This document shows, piece by piece, positions 8,685 through 18,534 of a stretch of 64,000 nucleotides of DNA (within the stretch, counting starts at the first letter, position 1; the number at the start of each line of letters is the position of its first letter). The translations under genes were made by a program, and so were the position numbers. The notes under the pieces were generated by a model. That model was not told the DNA's origin. It made no database searches and was given only the letters and a program-made list of their open reading frames with translations. The DNA lies in the NCBI RefSeq assembly GCF_027627475.1, contig NZ_CP115484.1:3828001-3892000 (forward strand), read 5' to 3'. Source of the DNA: Paenibacillus sp. SYP-B4298. Lineage in GTDB: Bacteria; Bacillota; Bacilli; Paenibacillales; Paenibacillaceae.

Positions 8685-10400
8685 TCACCGCCTGCCGCCG
8701 CGCTCCGCATAGTCGTAGGGGCTCATCCCTGTCGCCTTGCGAAATACTTGGCTGAAATATTGGCTGCTCTTATAGCCGGTCAGCTCGGCAATCTCATACA
8801 TCTTGTACGTGCCTTCCTCCAGCAGCCGCTTGGCTCGGCTGATCCGCAGCTCTGTCATGTAATCCAGCAGTGTACGCCCTGTCTCTTCCTTGAACAGATG
8901 GCGCAGCCGATCGCCACTAAGACCAAGCTGTAGCGCCAGGCTGTCCGCCGTCCAGTCCTCGCGGTAATGCTCCCGCATCCAGTCCATCGCCTGCCGCACC
9001 TTCTTCGAGTAGCCGCCCTGCCCGGCCGCCTGCTCTGCCATCTCGCGGCACAGCTCCTTGAACCAGCCGACAATCTGTGCGGCGGTCATCCAGTCGCGCT
9101 GCGGCACTAGCGCGCCGCTAGCGAGCAGCTCCGGCAGCGGCTCCAACTGCTGCCGCGCACGCTGCGCCTCGAGCACCCGCAGCAGCGTCGCCGCCAACTG
9201 GCGGAAGCGCTCCGGCTCGGCCGCGGCCAGTTGCGGCGCGAATAGCTGCTCCAGCGCGGCATCCAGCGCGCTGGGCCGCTCGCCTGCGGCGCCTGCCGCG
9301 CTGCGCGAGCGGGCGCAGGCCTGCGCCGCCGCGCCAGCACGCCGCGCCGCTTCGCCGCGGCCAGCGGCGGCGCCGGCAGGCGCGCTGGCATCTGCGCGCT
9401 GCGCGGCGGCGGCGGTCGCGGCCTGCAGCAGCGCGGCCACCTCGTCGGCCGACGGCACGGGCGCGGCAGGCGCGCCTGCCGCGCCAAGCGGCCCGTCCTC
9501 GACGAGCAGCCGCTTGTGCGTGCCGGCGAACAGCCGCTGTGCGAGCAGCCGCTGCGCGCTCTTGAAGCTGCGCGGCAGGCTGGCGACGTCCTCGACCGTC
9601 GCCGCGATTGCCAGCGAGACCGTGCCGCCGCACGCTGCCTTGCCCTCGCGCTGGATGCTCGCCGCAATCGCCAGACAGCGCTCGCGCAGCTCGCGGCGTC
9701 CATTGCAGCGCGGGCCAGCCAGCAGCACCGCATACTGCCCCGGCCTAATCGCTGCCGTCTCCATGAACGTATACGGCGCATCCGCTAGCTCTACCCCGCG
9801 GCGAATCCCCTCCTCCAGCCGCGGCTCAGAGTCAGGCACCGCCTCTGTCTCAAGGAGCGCAAGCGGCTGATCCGCCTCCACCAGCAGCAGAGATACAGTC
9901 TGACCGGGGAAGGCGAAATATTCCAGAGCCAGCGCTCTGCGCTCGCTGTCCAGGTATGGCTGATGCAGCAGCTCCGACAGCAGTTGCATGCGCAGCAGCC
10001 GCTCCTTGCGGTCGGCTACCCGCAGCTCCTCGCGAATCTGTCCCAGCTCGCTGGCAAGCAACTGCTCATTCACCTCATGCTTGAGCAGATAGCTGCGGAT
10101 GCCCAGCTTGAGCGCGGCCTTGGCATACTCGAACTCCCGGTAGGAGGTCAGCAGCACTATGCGCGTCTGCGGGAGCAGTGCCAACGCCTTCGTGCTGAAC
10201 TCGATACCGTCCATGCCAGGCATTTTAATATCTGCAAAGATGAGATCAGGCTTGTGCTCTGTCAACTCCTCTAGCGCACGGCGCGCATGGGTATACTCCG
10301 CCACCACCTCGCACCCGAGCTGCTCGGCGCTAAGCAGCCTGCGTATATGCTGAATGGCCAATATTTCATCATCCATGATGATGACTCGAATCGTCTCCAT
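8685..10400 (-). CDS. Response regulator with AraC-type output, YesN family
   Basis: 571 aa. The receiver domain spans residues 1-120 with Asp57 as the phosphoryl acceptor (FADIKMPGMDG). The C-terminal 100 residues are an AraC-type double HTH (DSLALQLGLSGDRLRHLFKE, then YKMYEIAELTGYKSSQYFSQ). Between them, residues about 295-395 are an extremely Ala/Arg-rich, GC-rich stretch not typical of the family. The ATG at 10400 is chosen because a G-rich site (AGGGGCGGGGG) precedes it. The gene leads the kinase gene and probably activates the sugar importer at 3647-6779. The family call is firm and the target is inferred. Confidence 0.88.
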   Translation of the reverse strand: METIRVIIMDDEILAIQHIRRLLSAEQLGCEVVAEYTHARRALEELTEHKPDLIFADIKMPGMDGIEFSTKALALLPQTRIVLLTSYREFEYAKAALKLGIRSYLLKHEVNEQLLASELGQIREELRVADRKERLLRMQLLSELLHQPYLDSERRALALEYFAFPGQTVSLLLVEADQPLALLETEAVPDSEPRLEEGIRRGVELADAPYTFMETAAIRPGQYAVLLAGPRCNGRRELRERCLAIAASIQREGKAACGGTVSLAIAATVEDVASLPRSFKSAQRLLAQRLFAGTHKRLLVEDGPLGAAGAPAAPVPSADEVAALLQAATAAAAQRADASAPAGAAAGRGEAARRAGAAAQACARSRSAAGAAGERPSALDAALEQLFAPQLAAAEPERFRQLAATLLRVLEAQRARQQLEPLPELLASGALVPQRDWMTAAQIVGWFKELCREMAEQAAGQGGYSKKVRQAMDWMREHYREDWTADSLALQLGLSGDRLRHLFKEETGRTLLDYMTELRISRAKRLLEEGTYKMYEIAELTGYKSSQYFSQVFRKATGMSPYDYAERGGRR

Positions 10401-10603
10401 TTTCCCCCGCCCCTTCAACATCATTAGACTCCTTGCCTACAGTAACCGCTTACTATAGGACTTAGCGAGATGACGGATTGGAGCCTGAGCCAAAGGCGCC
10501 CATCATCCGGTCTGAACCTCAAGCGGCTACTCCGGCTTGCTGATTAGACCACCTGAGCCTCCGCCGAAGCGCATACTTTTGATACACAGCATTGTATACA
10601 GGA

Positions 10604-10617
10604 TTAATCGTTTGCAC
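10604..10617 (-). promoter_or_regulatory. cre-like motif upstream of response regulator
   Basis: TTAATCGTTTGCAC differs in one base from TTAAGCGTTTGCAC upstream of the sugar-binding lipoprotein gene (6807-6820). It is close to a CcpA site on the minus strand (TGCAAACGATTAAT). It lies about 200 nt upstream of the start at 10400. Confidence 0.4.
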
Positions 10618-10795
10618 AAGTAGGATACGCTTGGGAGCGACGAGGAAAAGAATGGTAATTTGTGGGGTTAGTTGGATGGAATGGGGAGCTGAGTCGTGTT
10701 CCGCTCACTCTTTACCAGGGCGGTACACATAGAAAATGAGCTGGGCTAGAGTTCGCAGGCGCCTTCCGTTGACTGTCCTCCAGTGGTGCGCCAAA

Positions 10796-10889
10796 CCAGG
10801 TGTCTCCTCGAACCCCGACAGGATTCGCTGAATTTTCGTTCCAGGTGTCTTCAAACTCCGACGGTAGAAGATATCGCCGAATTTCCGTT
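10796..10889. repeat. Imperfect tandem repeat of about 45-49 nt, two units
   Basis: Unit 1 (10796-10840) and unit 2 (10841-10889) both begin CCAGGTGTCT and end with GAATTT-C-GTT. They differ by a small indel and substitutions. A 12-nt core (GTGTCTTCAAAC, 10845-10856) recurs inverted at 10986-10997. It may be a remnant of a dispersed repeat family. Confidence 0.6.
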
Positions 10890-11014
10890 CCGGGCAGGGC
10901 ACGTTCTCACAGGCGTATCGGGGGCACGTCAACAGAACGTAACTCAGCACGTGGCGACAAGGCGGTGAACGATGCCCTTGAGCGGGTTTGAAGACACGCC
11001 CTACCCGCCAAGCA

Positions 11015-11055
11015 CTCAAGGCCTTACCCTCGGAAGAACAGGGCAAGGCCTTGAG
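11015..11055 (-). terminator. Hairpin after the peptide-import operon
   Basis: An 11-bp perfect inverted repeat (CTCAAGGCCTT / AAGGCCTTGAG) with a 19-nt loop lies downstream of the dipeptidase stop (11104). There is no T-run, so it may act as an mRNA-stabilising hairpin or a weak terminator. Confidence 0.5.
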
Positions 11056-11103
11056 GACGCCGTTCATAGTTGATGTGGGCTAATCACGCTTGCGAAGGTG
11101 AGC

Positions 11104-12459
11104 TCAGATCGCTCCATTGCGCTCTGAGAGCTGTTCCAGCACAGCGCATGTGCTGCGAATGCCTCCGAAGAAGCTATCGAGCTGGATATTTTCATCAGGG
11201 GCATGATTGTTCTGATCATAATTCGCATATGGAACGATGATGGACGGCACCTGGAGCAACTGTGTCCAGATGTAGTCGGGCAGCGTTCCGCCCAGGCTCG
11301 GCAAAATGACCGGCTTACGCCCTGTAGAGCGTTCCAGCGCCTCTGCTACAGCCTGCACCGCCGGATGATCCGCCGAGGTTCGTGAGGGCGGCACAGAGCC
11401 GCGCCGCTGTAGACGGACATCTGGAGCGTACCGCTGCACATGGCGGGCCAACGTCTCATACACATGATCCGGCTCCTGTCCGGCGACAAGCCGAATATCG
11501 ATTCGGGCCGTGGCGCGGGCCGGAATAATTGACTTCCCCCCTTCTCCGCCATATCCACTGAATAGGCCGCATACATTCAATGTCGGTTCAAACATCAGCT
11601 TATGATGATAGGTGTCGCTGTCCATGTCCAGCTCCGCATATCCGCTCTTGCGGCGGATCGCCTCCAAATCATACGGAATATCGCGGATCGCCGCTATCTC
11701 TGCAGCGGTAGGCGGCTGGATGCCATCGTAAAACCCCTCGATCGTTACTCTGTCGCCGCTGCGCAGTGTATGTAACAACTCGATCAGCCGCCAGACAGGG
11801 TTGGGGACAATATTGCCTGCATTACCTGAATGATTGTCCCATTGCGCCCCCTCGGCAACAAGCTCCACAAACAATGCGCCACGTACCCCCAGCACAATGG
11901 ACTGCGCACCGGATTCATGCGAGGAGCCATCGCCTGTGTAGACCAGGTCGGCATGAAGCAGCTCCCGGTGCCGATGTACGAATTCCGCCAGATGCGGGCT
12001 GCCCATCTCCTCCTCACCTTCAATCAGCAGCTTGACATTGACCGGGAGCTTCCCGCAAGCGTCCAGATAGGTCCGAATCGCCAGTACGCTCGCTACGAAT
12101 TGGCCTTTATTATCACCGGCTCCCCTCGCATAGATTCTGCCATCACGAATGACCGGCTCGAACGGATCACTATGCCAATGCTCTAGCGGCTCGGGCGGCT
12201 GCACATCGTAATGACCATAGATTAAAATCGTCGTCTGATTGTCCGGGTGCACCCATTCGCCATAGATGATCGGATGACCAGCCGTCTCATATAGCCGATT
12301 GTGGATGCCGCAGTCGGACAAAAGCTCCTGTACGAGCTGGGCGCATTCCCTCATGCCGATATTTTGTGTGCTGATGCTCGGTTGGCGCAGCAGCCGGAAC
12401 AGCCTGTCAAGATACAGTTGCCTGCGCGCTCTAATCAATTCCTCTAGCTTATGAAGCAT
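11104..12459 (-). CDS. M20-family metallopeptidase (dipeptidase-like)
   Basis: 451 aa, full length for M20 dipeptidases. The zinc-site motifs are IYGHYDVQP (about residue 80), the bridging Asp in RGAGDNKGQ (about 114) and EGEEEMGSP (about 148). It probably hydrolyses dipeptides or amide-linked amino-acid conjugates in the cytosol. It is the last gene of a run comprising a flavin monooxygenase, a binding protein, two permeases and an ATPase, which suggests it cleaves the imported substrate. A 110-nt gap separates it from the ATPase gene. Confidence 0.9.
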   Translation of the reverse strand: MLHKLEELIRARRQLYLDRLFRLLRQPSISTQNIGMRECAQLVQELLSDCGIHNRLYETAGHPIIYGEWVHPDNQTTILIYGHYDVQPPEPLEHWHSDPFEPVIRDGRIYARGAGDNKGQFVASVLAIRTYLDACGKLPVNVKLLIEGEEEMGSPHLAEFVHRHRELLHADLVYTGDGSSHESGAQSIVLGVRGALFVELVAEGAQWDNHSGNAGNIVPNPVWRLIELLHTLRSGDRVTIEGFYDGIQPPTAAEIAAIRDIPYDLEAIRRKSGYAELDMDSDTYHHKLMFEPTLNVCGLFSGYGGEGGKSIIPARATARIDIRLVAGQEPDHVYETLARHVQRYAPDVRLQRRGSVPPSRTSADHPAVQAVAEALERSTGRKPVILPSLGGTLPDYIWTQLLQVPSIIVPYANYDQNNHAPDENIQLDSFFGGIRSTCAVLEQLSERNGAI

Positions 12460-12569
12460 GCCGCTCTCCTCCTTGCAGACTTATCTGCCATGAGTCCGTT
12501 AGATCATCCATGGATAGTACAATGCCCCATCTCTCCTATCCGGCAGCATACCCGTTTCTCCACCGAGTA

Positions 12570-14771
12570 TTACAGCGGGTAATGGCAAGCGACGAGGCGC
12601 TCTGTGCTGATCGGCTGAAGCTGCGGCTGCTCCTCGCGGCACTTGGCTGTCGCAAGCGGACAGCGCGGATGGAAGCGGCAGCCTGACGGAGGACGGGCGG
12701 GAGATGGAAGCTCACCCTGAATCGCAAGCGGCTGAAGTCTACGGCTTGGATCAGACTGAGGAATCGACGCGATCAACGCCCGGGTATACGGGTGTGCCGG
12801 ATGGAGAAACAGCTCCTCGCTGGGAGCCATCTCCACCAGTTGCCCAAGATACATCACGCCAATTCGGTCGGAGATGTACCGTACCACCTGCAATCCGTGA
12901 GCAATGAACAGATAGGTGAGACCAAGCTGCTGCTGCAAGCTCTGCAGCAGCTTCACAATCTGTGCCTGTACCGAGACATCTAGTGCCGATACGGCCTCAT
13001 CCGCCAATATAAATCGCGGATTCAGCGCAATTGCCCGGGCAATGGCAATCCGTTGCCGCTGCCCGCCCGAGAACTCATGCGGGTAGCGGGACGCATAGGA
13101 GGAGTCGAGACCTACTGCGCTCAGCAGCTCTGCGACTCGCTGCAGCTTGTCCTTGCCTGCCAGCCCTTCATGCAGCGCAAGCGGCTCGCCGATGATGTCT
13201 CCGACTCTCCAGCGCGGATCAAGCGATCCATAGGGGTCTTGGAAGATCATCTGCAGCTCGCGCCGGATGGGGCGCAGCTCACCCGCACCAAGTCGAGTCA
13301 ATTCCCGTCCGCCAAACCATACCTCACCAGATGTCGCCCTCTCCAACTGGAGCAGCACGCGGCCCAGCGTGGATTTGCCGCTCCCTGACTCGCCAACCAG
13401 GCCAAGCGTCTCCCCTGCCCGCAGCGTGAAGCTTACATCATCTACTGCGCGAATCAGCGTCCTGGGGCGACCTGTCCAGCCGCGGTTGACAGGATAATAT
13501 TTGCGCAGTCCCCTCACTTCGAACAGCACTTGCTGCGGCGTCTGTCCAGATGGTGGAATCGTTGTACCCGCCGCGATAGCGTCAGACCTCCCGGCAAGCT
13601 TAGCAAGCCTGCTCTCCGTATCTGTCGTAGCTGCCTCCACAGCCACGGCTTCCAGCTCTGAAATAACGGGGGAACCGACAGGTGGACTCTTCTCTATCGT
13701 GGCAGCTTCGCGAGAGGCAGGTACAGCCGAGGCGGTCATGTTACGCGGAAGCTCCGCCGAAGTCGTCATGTTAGGCGGAATCTCCCTATCCGGTAAGCCG
13801 ATTACTGAATCCATATGCCAGCACGCTGCCTCACGACCCTCCATATTCGTCAGAGGAGGCTCCTCCATCCGGCACTGCTCCGTGGCATACGGACAGCGAG
13901 GATGGAACAGGCAGCCGCCCGGCAAGGCCCCAAGACTCGGGATAGCCCCTTCGATCGAATACAAGTCCTCGCCATGCGCCGCATCCAGTGAAGCCACAGA
14001 ACGAAGCAGACCCTGCGTATACGGATGATAGGGACGAGCGAATAGTTCAGCGGCTCCCGCCTGCTCAACGACCTGCCCGGCATACATGACGACAACCCGA
14101 TCCGCCAGCTCTGCTGCCACACCCAGATCATGTGTAATCAGCAAAATCGACATATTGAATTCTTCCTTGAGCTCCTGGAGCAGATTCAGTATCTGTGACT
14201 GAATCGTTACATCCAGCGCCGTTGTCGGTTCATCGGCTATAAGTAATTCGGGCGAGCAAGAGAGTGCCATAGCGATCATGGCGCGCTGCAGCATGCCGCC
14301 GGACAGCTCGCCCGGGTACTGCTTCATACGCAGTGCGGGCTCAGGAATACCGACACGCTCAAGCAGCCTCGTCCCTCTCTCCCAGGCAGACTTCCTCGTC
14401 AACCGCTCATGCTGTAAGATCGTCTCGACAATCTGATGTCCAATGGTATAGATCGGATCGAATGCCGACATCGGCTCTTGGAACACCATAGCGATTCGCT
14501 TCCCCCGAAGCGAGCGCAGCTCCTGTTGAGAGAGGGCGGTCAGCTCCACACCGTCCAGTCGGATGCTGCCTGCCGTGACCTGGCCATGCTCGTAGTCGAT
14601 AAGTCGCATCACTGCCTTGGAGGTCACCGTCTTTCCGCTGCCTGACTCGCCGACGAGACAGACCGTTTCCTTTCGTCCGATCGTCATGGAGACGCGGTTC
14701 AGTGCCTGCACGCTTCCCCTGCTATGGTGGAACGCGATGGACAAATTTTCAATTTCAAGCAGTTCCGTCAT
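12570..14771 (-). CDS. Fused peptide ABC transporter ATPase, DppD-DppF type
   Basis: 733 aa with two complete ATPase halves in one chain. Half 1 has GESGSGKT and LSGGMLQR and ends in an oligopeptide-type C-terminal motif with cysteines ([15 protein letters not shown]). Half 2 has GESGSGKS and [14 protein letters not shown] and a similar tail ([15 protein letters not shown]). A linker of about 110 residues with short imperfect repeats joins them. I chose the ATG at 14771 because AGGAGGAAGGCAG precedes it and an earlier start would run into the permease gene. It powers the importer formed with the two upstream permeases. Fused DppDF ATPases also occur elsewhere (the GsiA type). Confidence 0.9.
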   Translation of the reverse strand: MTELLEIENLSIAFHHSRGSVQALNRVSMTIGRKETVCLVGESGSGKTVTSKAVMRLIDYEHGQVTAGSIRLDGVELTALSQQELRSLRGKRIAMVFQEPMSAFDPIYTIGHQIVETILQHERLTRKSAWERGTRLLERVGIPEPALRMKQYPGELSGGMLQRAMIAMALSCSPELLIADEPTTALDVTIQSQILNLLQELKEEFNMSILLITHDLGVAAELADRVVVMYAGQVVEQAGAAELFARPYHPYTQGLLRSVASLDAAHGEDLYSIEGAIPSLGALPGGCLFHPRCPYATEQCRMEEPPLTNMEGREAACWHMDSVIGLPDREIPPNMTTSAELPRNMTASAVPASREAATIEKSPPVGSPVISELEAVAVEAATTDTESRLAKLAGRSDAIAAGTTIPPSGQTPQQVLFEVRGLRKYYPVNRGWTGRPRTLIRAVDDVSFTLRAGETLGLVGESGSGKSTLGRVLLQLERATSGEVWFGGRELTRLGAGELRPIRRELQMIFQDPYGSLDPRWRVGDIIGEPLALHEGLAGKDKLQRVAELLSAVGLDSSYASRYPHEFSGGQRQRIAIARAIALNPRFILADEAVSALDVSVQAQIVKLLQSLQQQLGLTYLFIAHGLQVVRYISDRIGVMYLGQLVEMAPSEELFLHPAHPYTRALIASIPQSDPSRRLQPLAIQGELPSPARPPSGCRFHPRCPLATAKCREEQPQLQPISTERLVACHYPL

Positions 14772-14844
14772 CTGCCTTCCTCCTCCTGTTGCGTGGGCAC
14801 GGCTGCCTGCTGCTTGTGTCCTGCTAGCCGGGAGCCACGCGGCA

Positions 14845-15741
14845 CTACTGGGCTCCTTTTTTCGGATCAAGATGGTCGCGCAGCCGATCACCCAACAGGT
14901 TGACGGATAACACGAACAAGGTAATAATCAGCCCCGGACAGGTGCATATCCACCAAGCGACTGTCAGATACCCCCTCCCCTGAGACAGCAGCGTCCCCCA
15001 ATCGGGTATCTCCTTCAGCACACCCAGTCCGAGAAAGCTAAGGCTAGCGCCTGCCAGAATGGAGCTGCCCAATCCCAGCGTAGCCATAACGAGCAGCGGT
15101 GAATAGGTATTGGGCAGCACATGTACGGCAAATATGCGCAGAGCCGGCACTGCAATCGACCGTGATGCGGTAATAAACGGACGGTTCTTGATGCTCAGTA
15201 CTTGCCCGCGCATGACCCGCGCATAGCCTGGAATAGCCGACACCGCGATAGCTAACACAATGTTTCGCAAGCTTGGCCCGAGTGCAGCTGCAATGGCCAG
15301 AGCGAGCAGGATGCCGGGAATCGTCATTACAATATCAATCGCTCGCATAAGGAACGCATCAATAGCACCTCCAATGTAACCAGCTAATGCGCCGATCGTT
15401 CCGCCAGCTAACCCGCCGAGCAGGACGGACATGATGCCGATTAGCAGGGAATCGCGACTGCCGTAGACGACAAGGCTAAATACATCACGACCGAAGTAAT
15501 CTGTGCCGAACCAATGCGCCGCGCCTGGTTCTTGCAAGATCCGATCCGCAAGCATCTCTGTCGGCGGATAGGGTGCTATCCACTGTGGGAACATGGCGCA
15601 GGCCACAACCGCCACGATATAGACGCCAGCCAAGACGGCGAACACGCCAGACACCGAGAATTTCGGCAAGTGATGTATGGCAAGAGGCTTGCGTCTCCTC
15701 CTCTCCCGCCATATTGCGCTGTTAACCGTCGCTTCTTTCAT
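14845..15741 (-). CDS. Peptide ABC transporter permease, DppC type
   Basis: 298 aa with an N-terminal cytosolic tail and about six helices. [18 protein letters not shown] is the standard DppC/OppC segment, and the inner loop ([19 protein letters not shown]) docks the ATPase. AAAGGAG lies before the ATG. It is placed between the DppB-type permease and the fused ATPase in the same operon. Confidence 0.92.
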   Translation of the reverse strand: MKEATVNSAIWRERRRRKPLAIHHLPKFSVSGVFAVLAGVYIVAVVACAMFPQWIAPYPPTEMLADRILQEPGAAHWFGTDYFGRDVFSLVVYGSRDSLLIGIMSVLLGGLAGGTIGALAGYIGGAIDAFLMRAIDIVMTIPGILLALAIAAALGPSLRNIVLAIAVSAIPGYARVMRGQVLSIKNRPFITASRSIAVPALRIFAVHVLPNTYSPLLVMATLGLGSSILAGASLSFLGLGVLKEIPDWGTLLSQGRGYLTVAWWICTCPGLIITLFVLSVNLLGDRLRDHLDPKKGAQ

Positions 15742-15842
15742 TGTGCGGTCTCCTTTCTGCCCTCTTGCTCACTGCCTGAGCGCACCATTTTCATCTCACT
15801 TACGGCCTCTTTTGGCATTACGTTTCCTACTGTCCCCGCTTA

Positions 15843-16769
15843 TCACACCGAACGCCGCAGGCGCGGATCAATCACGGTGTAGGATATATCGACCAGCAGA
15901 TTTACCGTCACATAGATAATCGCAGAGAAAAAGATTACGCCCTGAACAACAGGTATATCCTTCGCCATGATCGCATCCGCCATAATACGGCCGATGCCCT
16001 GCCGGGCAAATACCGTTTCGATAACTACCGCCCCAGTCAGCAACTCGCCCAGCAACGTCCCGATCAGCGTAACCGCGGGAATGAGCGCATTGCGAAGCGC
16101 ATGCTTATACATGATCGACCGTTCCGTCAGGCCTTTGGAGCGCAGCGTAACAATGAACGGCTCATTCATTACCTCGAGCATGCTATTGCGTACCATCCGC
16201 ACGATAAATCCCGCGCCGATCATACCCAACGCCAATGCCGGCAGCACAAGGGTTTGCCAGCCATCTGAGCCCATCGCCGGGAACCAGCCAAGCTGCACGG
16301 AGAAGATAAGCAACAGCAGGATGCCTGACCAAAAGGCCGGCATGGAGATGCCGAACAGCCCTACCACCCGCGCCAAGACATCGATCGGCCTGTCGCGATG
16401 AATCGCCGATAGCACGCCAAGCACAAGACCCAGCACCGTGGCGATGGCGGCGCTCGCCAGTGTGAGCGCCAGCGTCGCTGGAAAATGCGTCATGATCTTG
16501 GGAAGCACAGGCTCGGAGTTAAGCAAGGATGTGCCAAAGTCCCCCCGTAGCATATCACCGAAATATCGCATCAACTGGATGTGAAAGGGTTGATCCACGC
16601 CAAGCTGCTGCCGCAGATTGGCTAAAGCCTCTGGTGTCGCCATTCCTATATCAATCATGGAATCCACCGGATCACCTGGCAACAGATACAGAATGAGGAA
16701 GACCAGCAACAATGAGCCAATAATAACCAGCAGGGACGTCAACACTTTGTACATAATCGCTCTTGCCAT
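15843..16769 (-). CDS. Peptide ABC transporter permease, DppB type
   Basis: 308 aa. It begins with the usual membrane helix and LLPGDPVDSMID, then ALANLRQQLGVDQPFHIQL, and has the ATPase-docking loop RSKGLTERSIMYKHALRNAL. The ATG at 16769 follows AGGAGG and fits the family start. The ATG at 16802 would give an implausible basic extension. It forms the channel with the DppC-type partner. Confidence 0.92.
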   Translation of the reverse strand: MARAIMYKVLTSLLVIIGSLLLVFLILYLLPGDPVDSMIDIGMATPEALANLRQQLGVDQPFHIQLMRYFGDMLRGDFGTSLLNSEPVLPKIMTHFPATLALTLASAAIATVLGLVLGVLSAIHRDRPIDVLARVVGLFGISMPAFWSGILLLLIFSVQLGWFPAMGSDGWQTLVLPALALGMIGAGFIVRMVRNSMLEVMNEPFIVTLRSKGLTERSIMYKHALRNALIPAVTLIGTLLGELLTGAVVIETVFARQGIGRIMADAIMAKDIPVVQGVIFFSAIIYVTVNLLVDISYTVIDPRLRRSV

Positions 16770-16845
16770 GCCGTCCTGCTCCTCCTTTCGTCGCGTTCTC
16801 ATTCCGTCCGGCTTCCCTCTTACTCAGCCGCTCCAAGAACAAGAA

Positions 16846-18516
16846 TTAGCTTTGAATATAGGCATCGTTGAAGATTGGATAGCTGAGATAATCGAATTTC
16901 AGCCCTTGCAGCGAGGAAGATGCCCCTACGGTGTACGGGAAGATATAGACGGGGATGATGATCGCTTGATCATGAATGTACTGCTGCACCTTTTTGTACA
17001 GCTCGGCACGCCTCGCATCATCAAATTCCACTGCAGCCTGATCGAGCCACTCATCCACCTCGGCAGAGGACAGCTTCGACAACGTCTCCCGTGCTCCTGA
17101 AGCAGGGGTCCGGTAAAAGCTGACCAGCGCATTCGGGTCGCCATTCACCTGACTATTGCCATATACATCATAGTCGCCATTAGTCAGCACAACGGTCACA
17201 ACGTCTTTCGTTATCTCAACATTAACCTGGATGCCGATCTGCTTGAGCTGCTGCTGGACCATGACGGCAATGTCATTGCGCTTCTCGCGATTTGGCGACC
17301 CATCAACATAATGCAAGGTCAGCTTCTGTCCGGCCTTCTCGCGGATGCCGTCCTCTCCCTTTACCCAGCCCAGCTCATCCAGCAGATGTCCAGCCTTCAC
17401 GGGATCGGGCTTCACCACATTTTCCAGCGAGGCATCGTAGCCGAAGATGGTCGGAGTGAGCGCTGACCATGCCTGCTCATAGGTGCCCAGATACAACGTC
17501 TTGACAATCGAGCCGACGTCGATGCCAAGCTGAAGCGCCTGACGCGCCTTCTGCTCATTCCATGGCGCCTTGTTCTGGTTAATGAACAGCGTATACGGCA
17601 ATCCTGGGGAATTCACCTTTAACAGTTGGAATTTATCATCGCTTTGCAGTGACAGCACATTTTGCGGCGGTACCGTCTCTACGGCAGTGACCTGCCCGCT
17701 CTGCAGACTGCCGATTCTTGTCGCTTCCTCAGGCACGATCTTGAAGGTAATGCTGTTCAGATAAGGTGCGGACGGGTTCTCCACTGTCTCTGGCGCCCAG
17801 TTATAATCAGGGTTGCGCTCTACCCGCAGCTCGGCATTCTCTTCCCATTTTACAAATTTGAACGGTCCGGTACCGACCGGATGCTTGCCGAACTGTTCTC
17901 CGTGCTGCTCTGCCGCTGCCGGAGAGACGATGCTTAGCGCTGCCTGGCTCAGGTTGCCAAGAAATGCGCGCGAGGGGCGAGACAAATGGAGCTTAATCGT
18001 ATGCTCATCGATAATTTCCGAGCTTGCATACGGGACGATCTGCGCCGCCGCATTGCTCGCCTTCGTATTCGGGTCCAGAATTCGGTCCAGACTGTACTTC
18101 ACAGCCTCGGCGTTGAATGGCGTGCCGTCGTGGAAGGTGACGCCCTGACGCAGTTTGAACGTGTAGCTTAAATGGTCAGGCGACTCTGTCCATTCCGTAG
18201 CGAGCCAAGGCTTGATCGTGCCATCCTCTGTGCGGACAACCAGATTATCGTACAATGTCCTGTAGACACGAATGGCTACCGCCAGACCGCTGCGAGCCGG
18301 GTCCAGAGTGTCTGGTGATGTCGCTAGCCCATAGATCAGGTCGCCCCCTTTCTCCTCCACAGACGCTACGGCTTCCTCCTTAGCGGCTACACCGCCAGAG
18401 CGGCTCCCCTGGGCAGCCCCGTCTGTAGCACCGCGGCTAGCGGAGCAGGCCGACAGCACCAGAGCCATCGTCATCATCAATGCCATCCATTGCGTCCATC
18501 TGGCACGTCTATTCAT
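16846..18516 (-). CDS. Peptide-type ABC substrate-binding lipoprotein
   Basis: 556 aa. The signal peptide has a lipobox (VLSACSAS). The mature part belongs to solute-binding protein family 5 (DppA/OppA/NikA), with TPDTLDPARSGLAVAIRVYRT near the N-terminus and FHDGTPFNAEAVKYSLDRI. It binds the imported substrate at the outer face. It follows the monooxygenase gene by 18 nt and shares its transcript. Family 5 proteins bind peptides, glutathione, opines or metal chelates, so the ligand cannot be assigned from sequence alone. Confidence 0.9.
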   Translation of the reverse strand: MNRRARWTQWMALMMTMALVLSACSASRGATDGAAQGSRSGGVAAKEEAVASVEEKGGDLIYGLATSPDTLDPARSGLAVAIRVYRTLYDNLVVRTEDGTIKPWLATEWTESPDHLSYTFKLRQGVTFHDGTPFNAEAVKYSLDRILDPNTKASNAAAQIVPYASSEIIDEHTIKLHLSRPSRAFLGNLSQAALSIVSPAAAEQHGEQFGKHPVGTGPFKFVKWEENAELRVERNPDYNWAPETVENPSAPYLNSITFKIVPEEATRIGSLQSGQVTAVETVPPQNVLSLQSDDKFQLLKVNSPGLPYTLFINQNKAPWNEQKARQALQLGIDVGSIVKTLYLGTYEQAWSALTPTIFGYDASLENVVKPDPVKAGHLLDELGWVKGEDGIREKAGQKLTLHYVDGSPNREKRNDIAVMVQQQLKQIGIQVNVEITKDVVTVVLTNGDYDVYGNSQVNGDPNALVSFYRTPASGARETLSKLSSAEVDEWLDQAAVEFDDARRAELYKKVQQYIHDQAIIIPVYIFPYTVGASSSLQGLKFDYLSYPIFNDAYIQS

Positions 18517-18534
18517 GCTGTAATCACTCCATTT

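Larger units (their letters stand above)
10401..11103. other. Intergenic region, 703 nt, without a supported gene
   Basis: It holds a cre-like motif (10604-10617), a tandem imperfect repeat (10796-10889), an inverted 12-nt copy of part of that repeat (10986-10997) and a long hairpin (11015-11055). A 120-codon frame at 10705-11067 has no recognisable product and overlaps the repeats, so I do not call it a gene. Confidence 0.6.

Noticed and set aside
9058-9870. 270-codon Ala/Ser-rich frame opposite the response regulator
   Set aside because: It is a by-product of the very GC-rich linker region, which leaves several frames open. It has no domain.
10705-11067. 120-codon minus-strand frame in the gap after the response regulator
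   Set aside because: It covers the tandem repeats and the hairpin, has no clear ribosome site and no family pattern.
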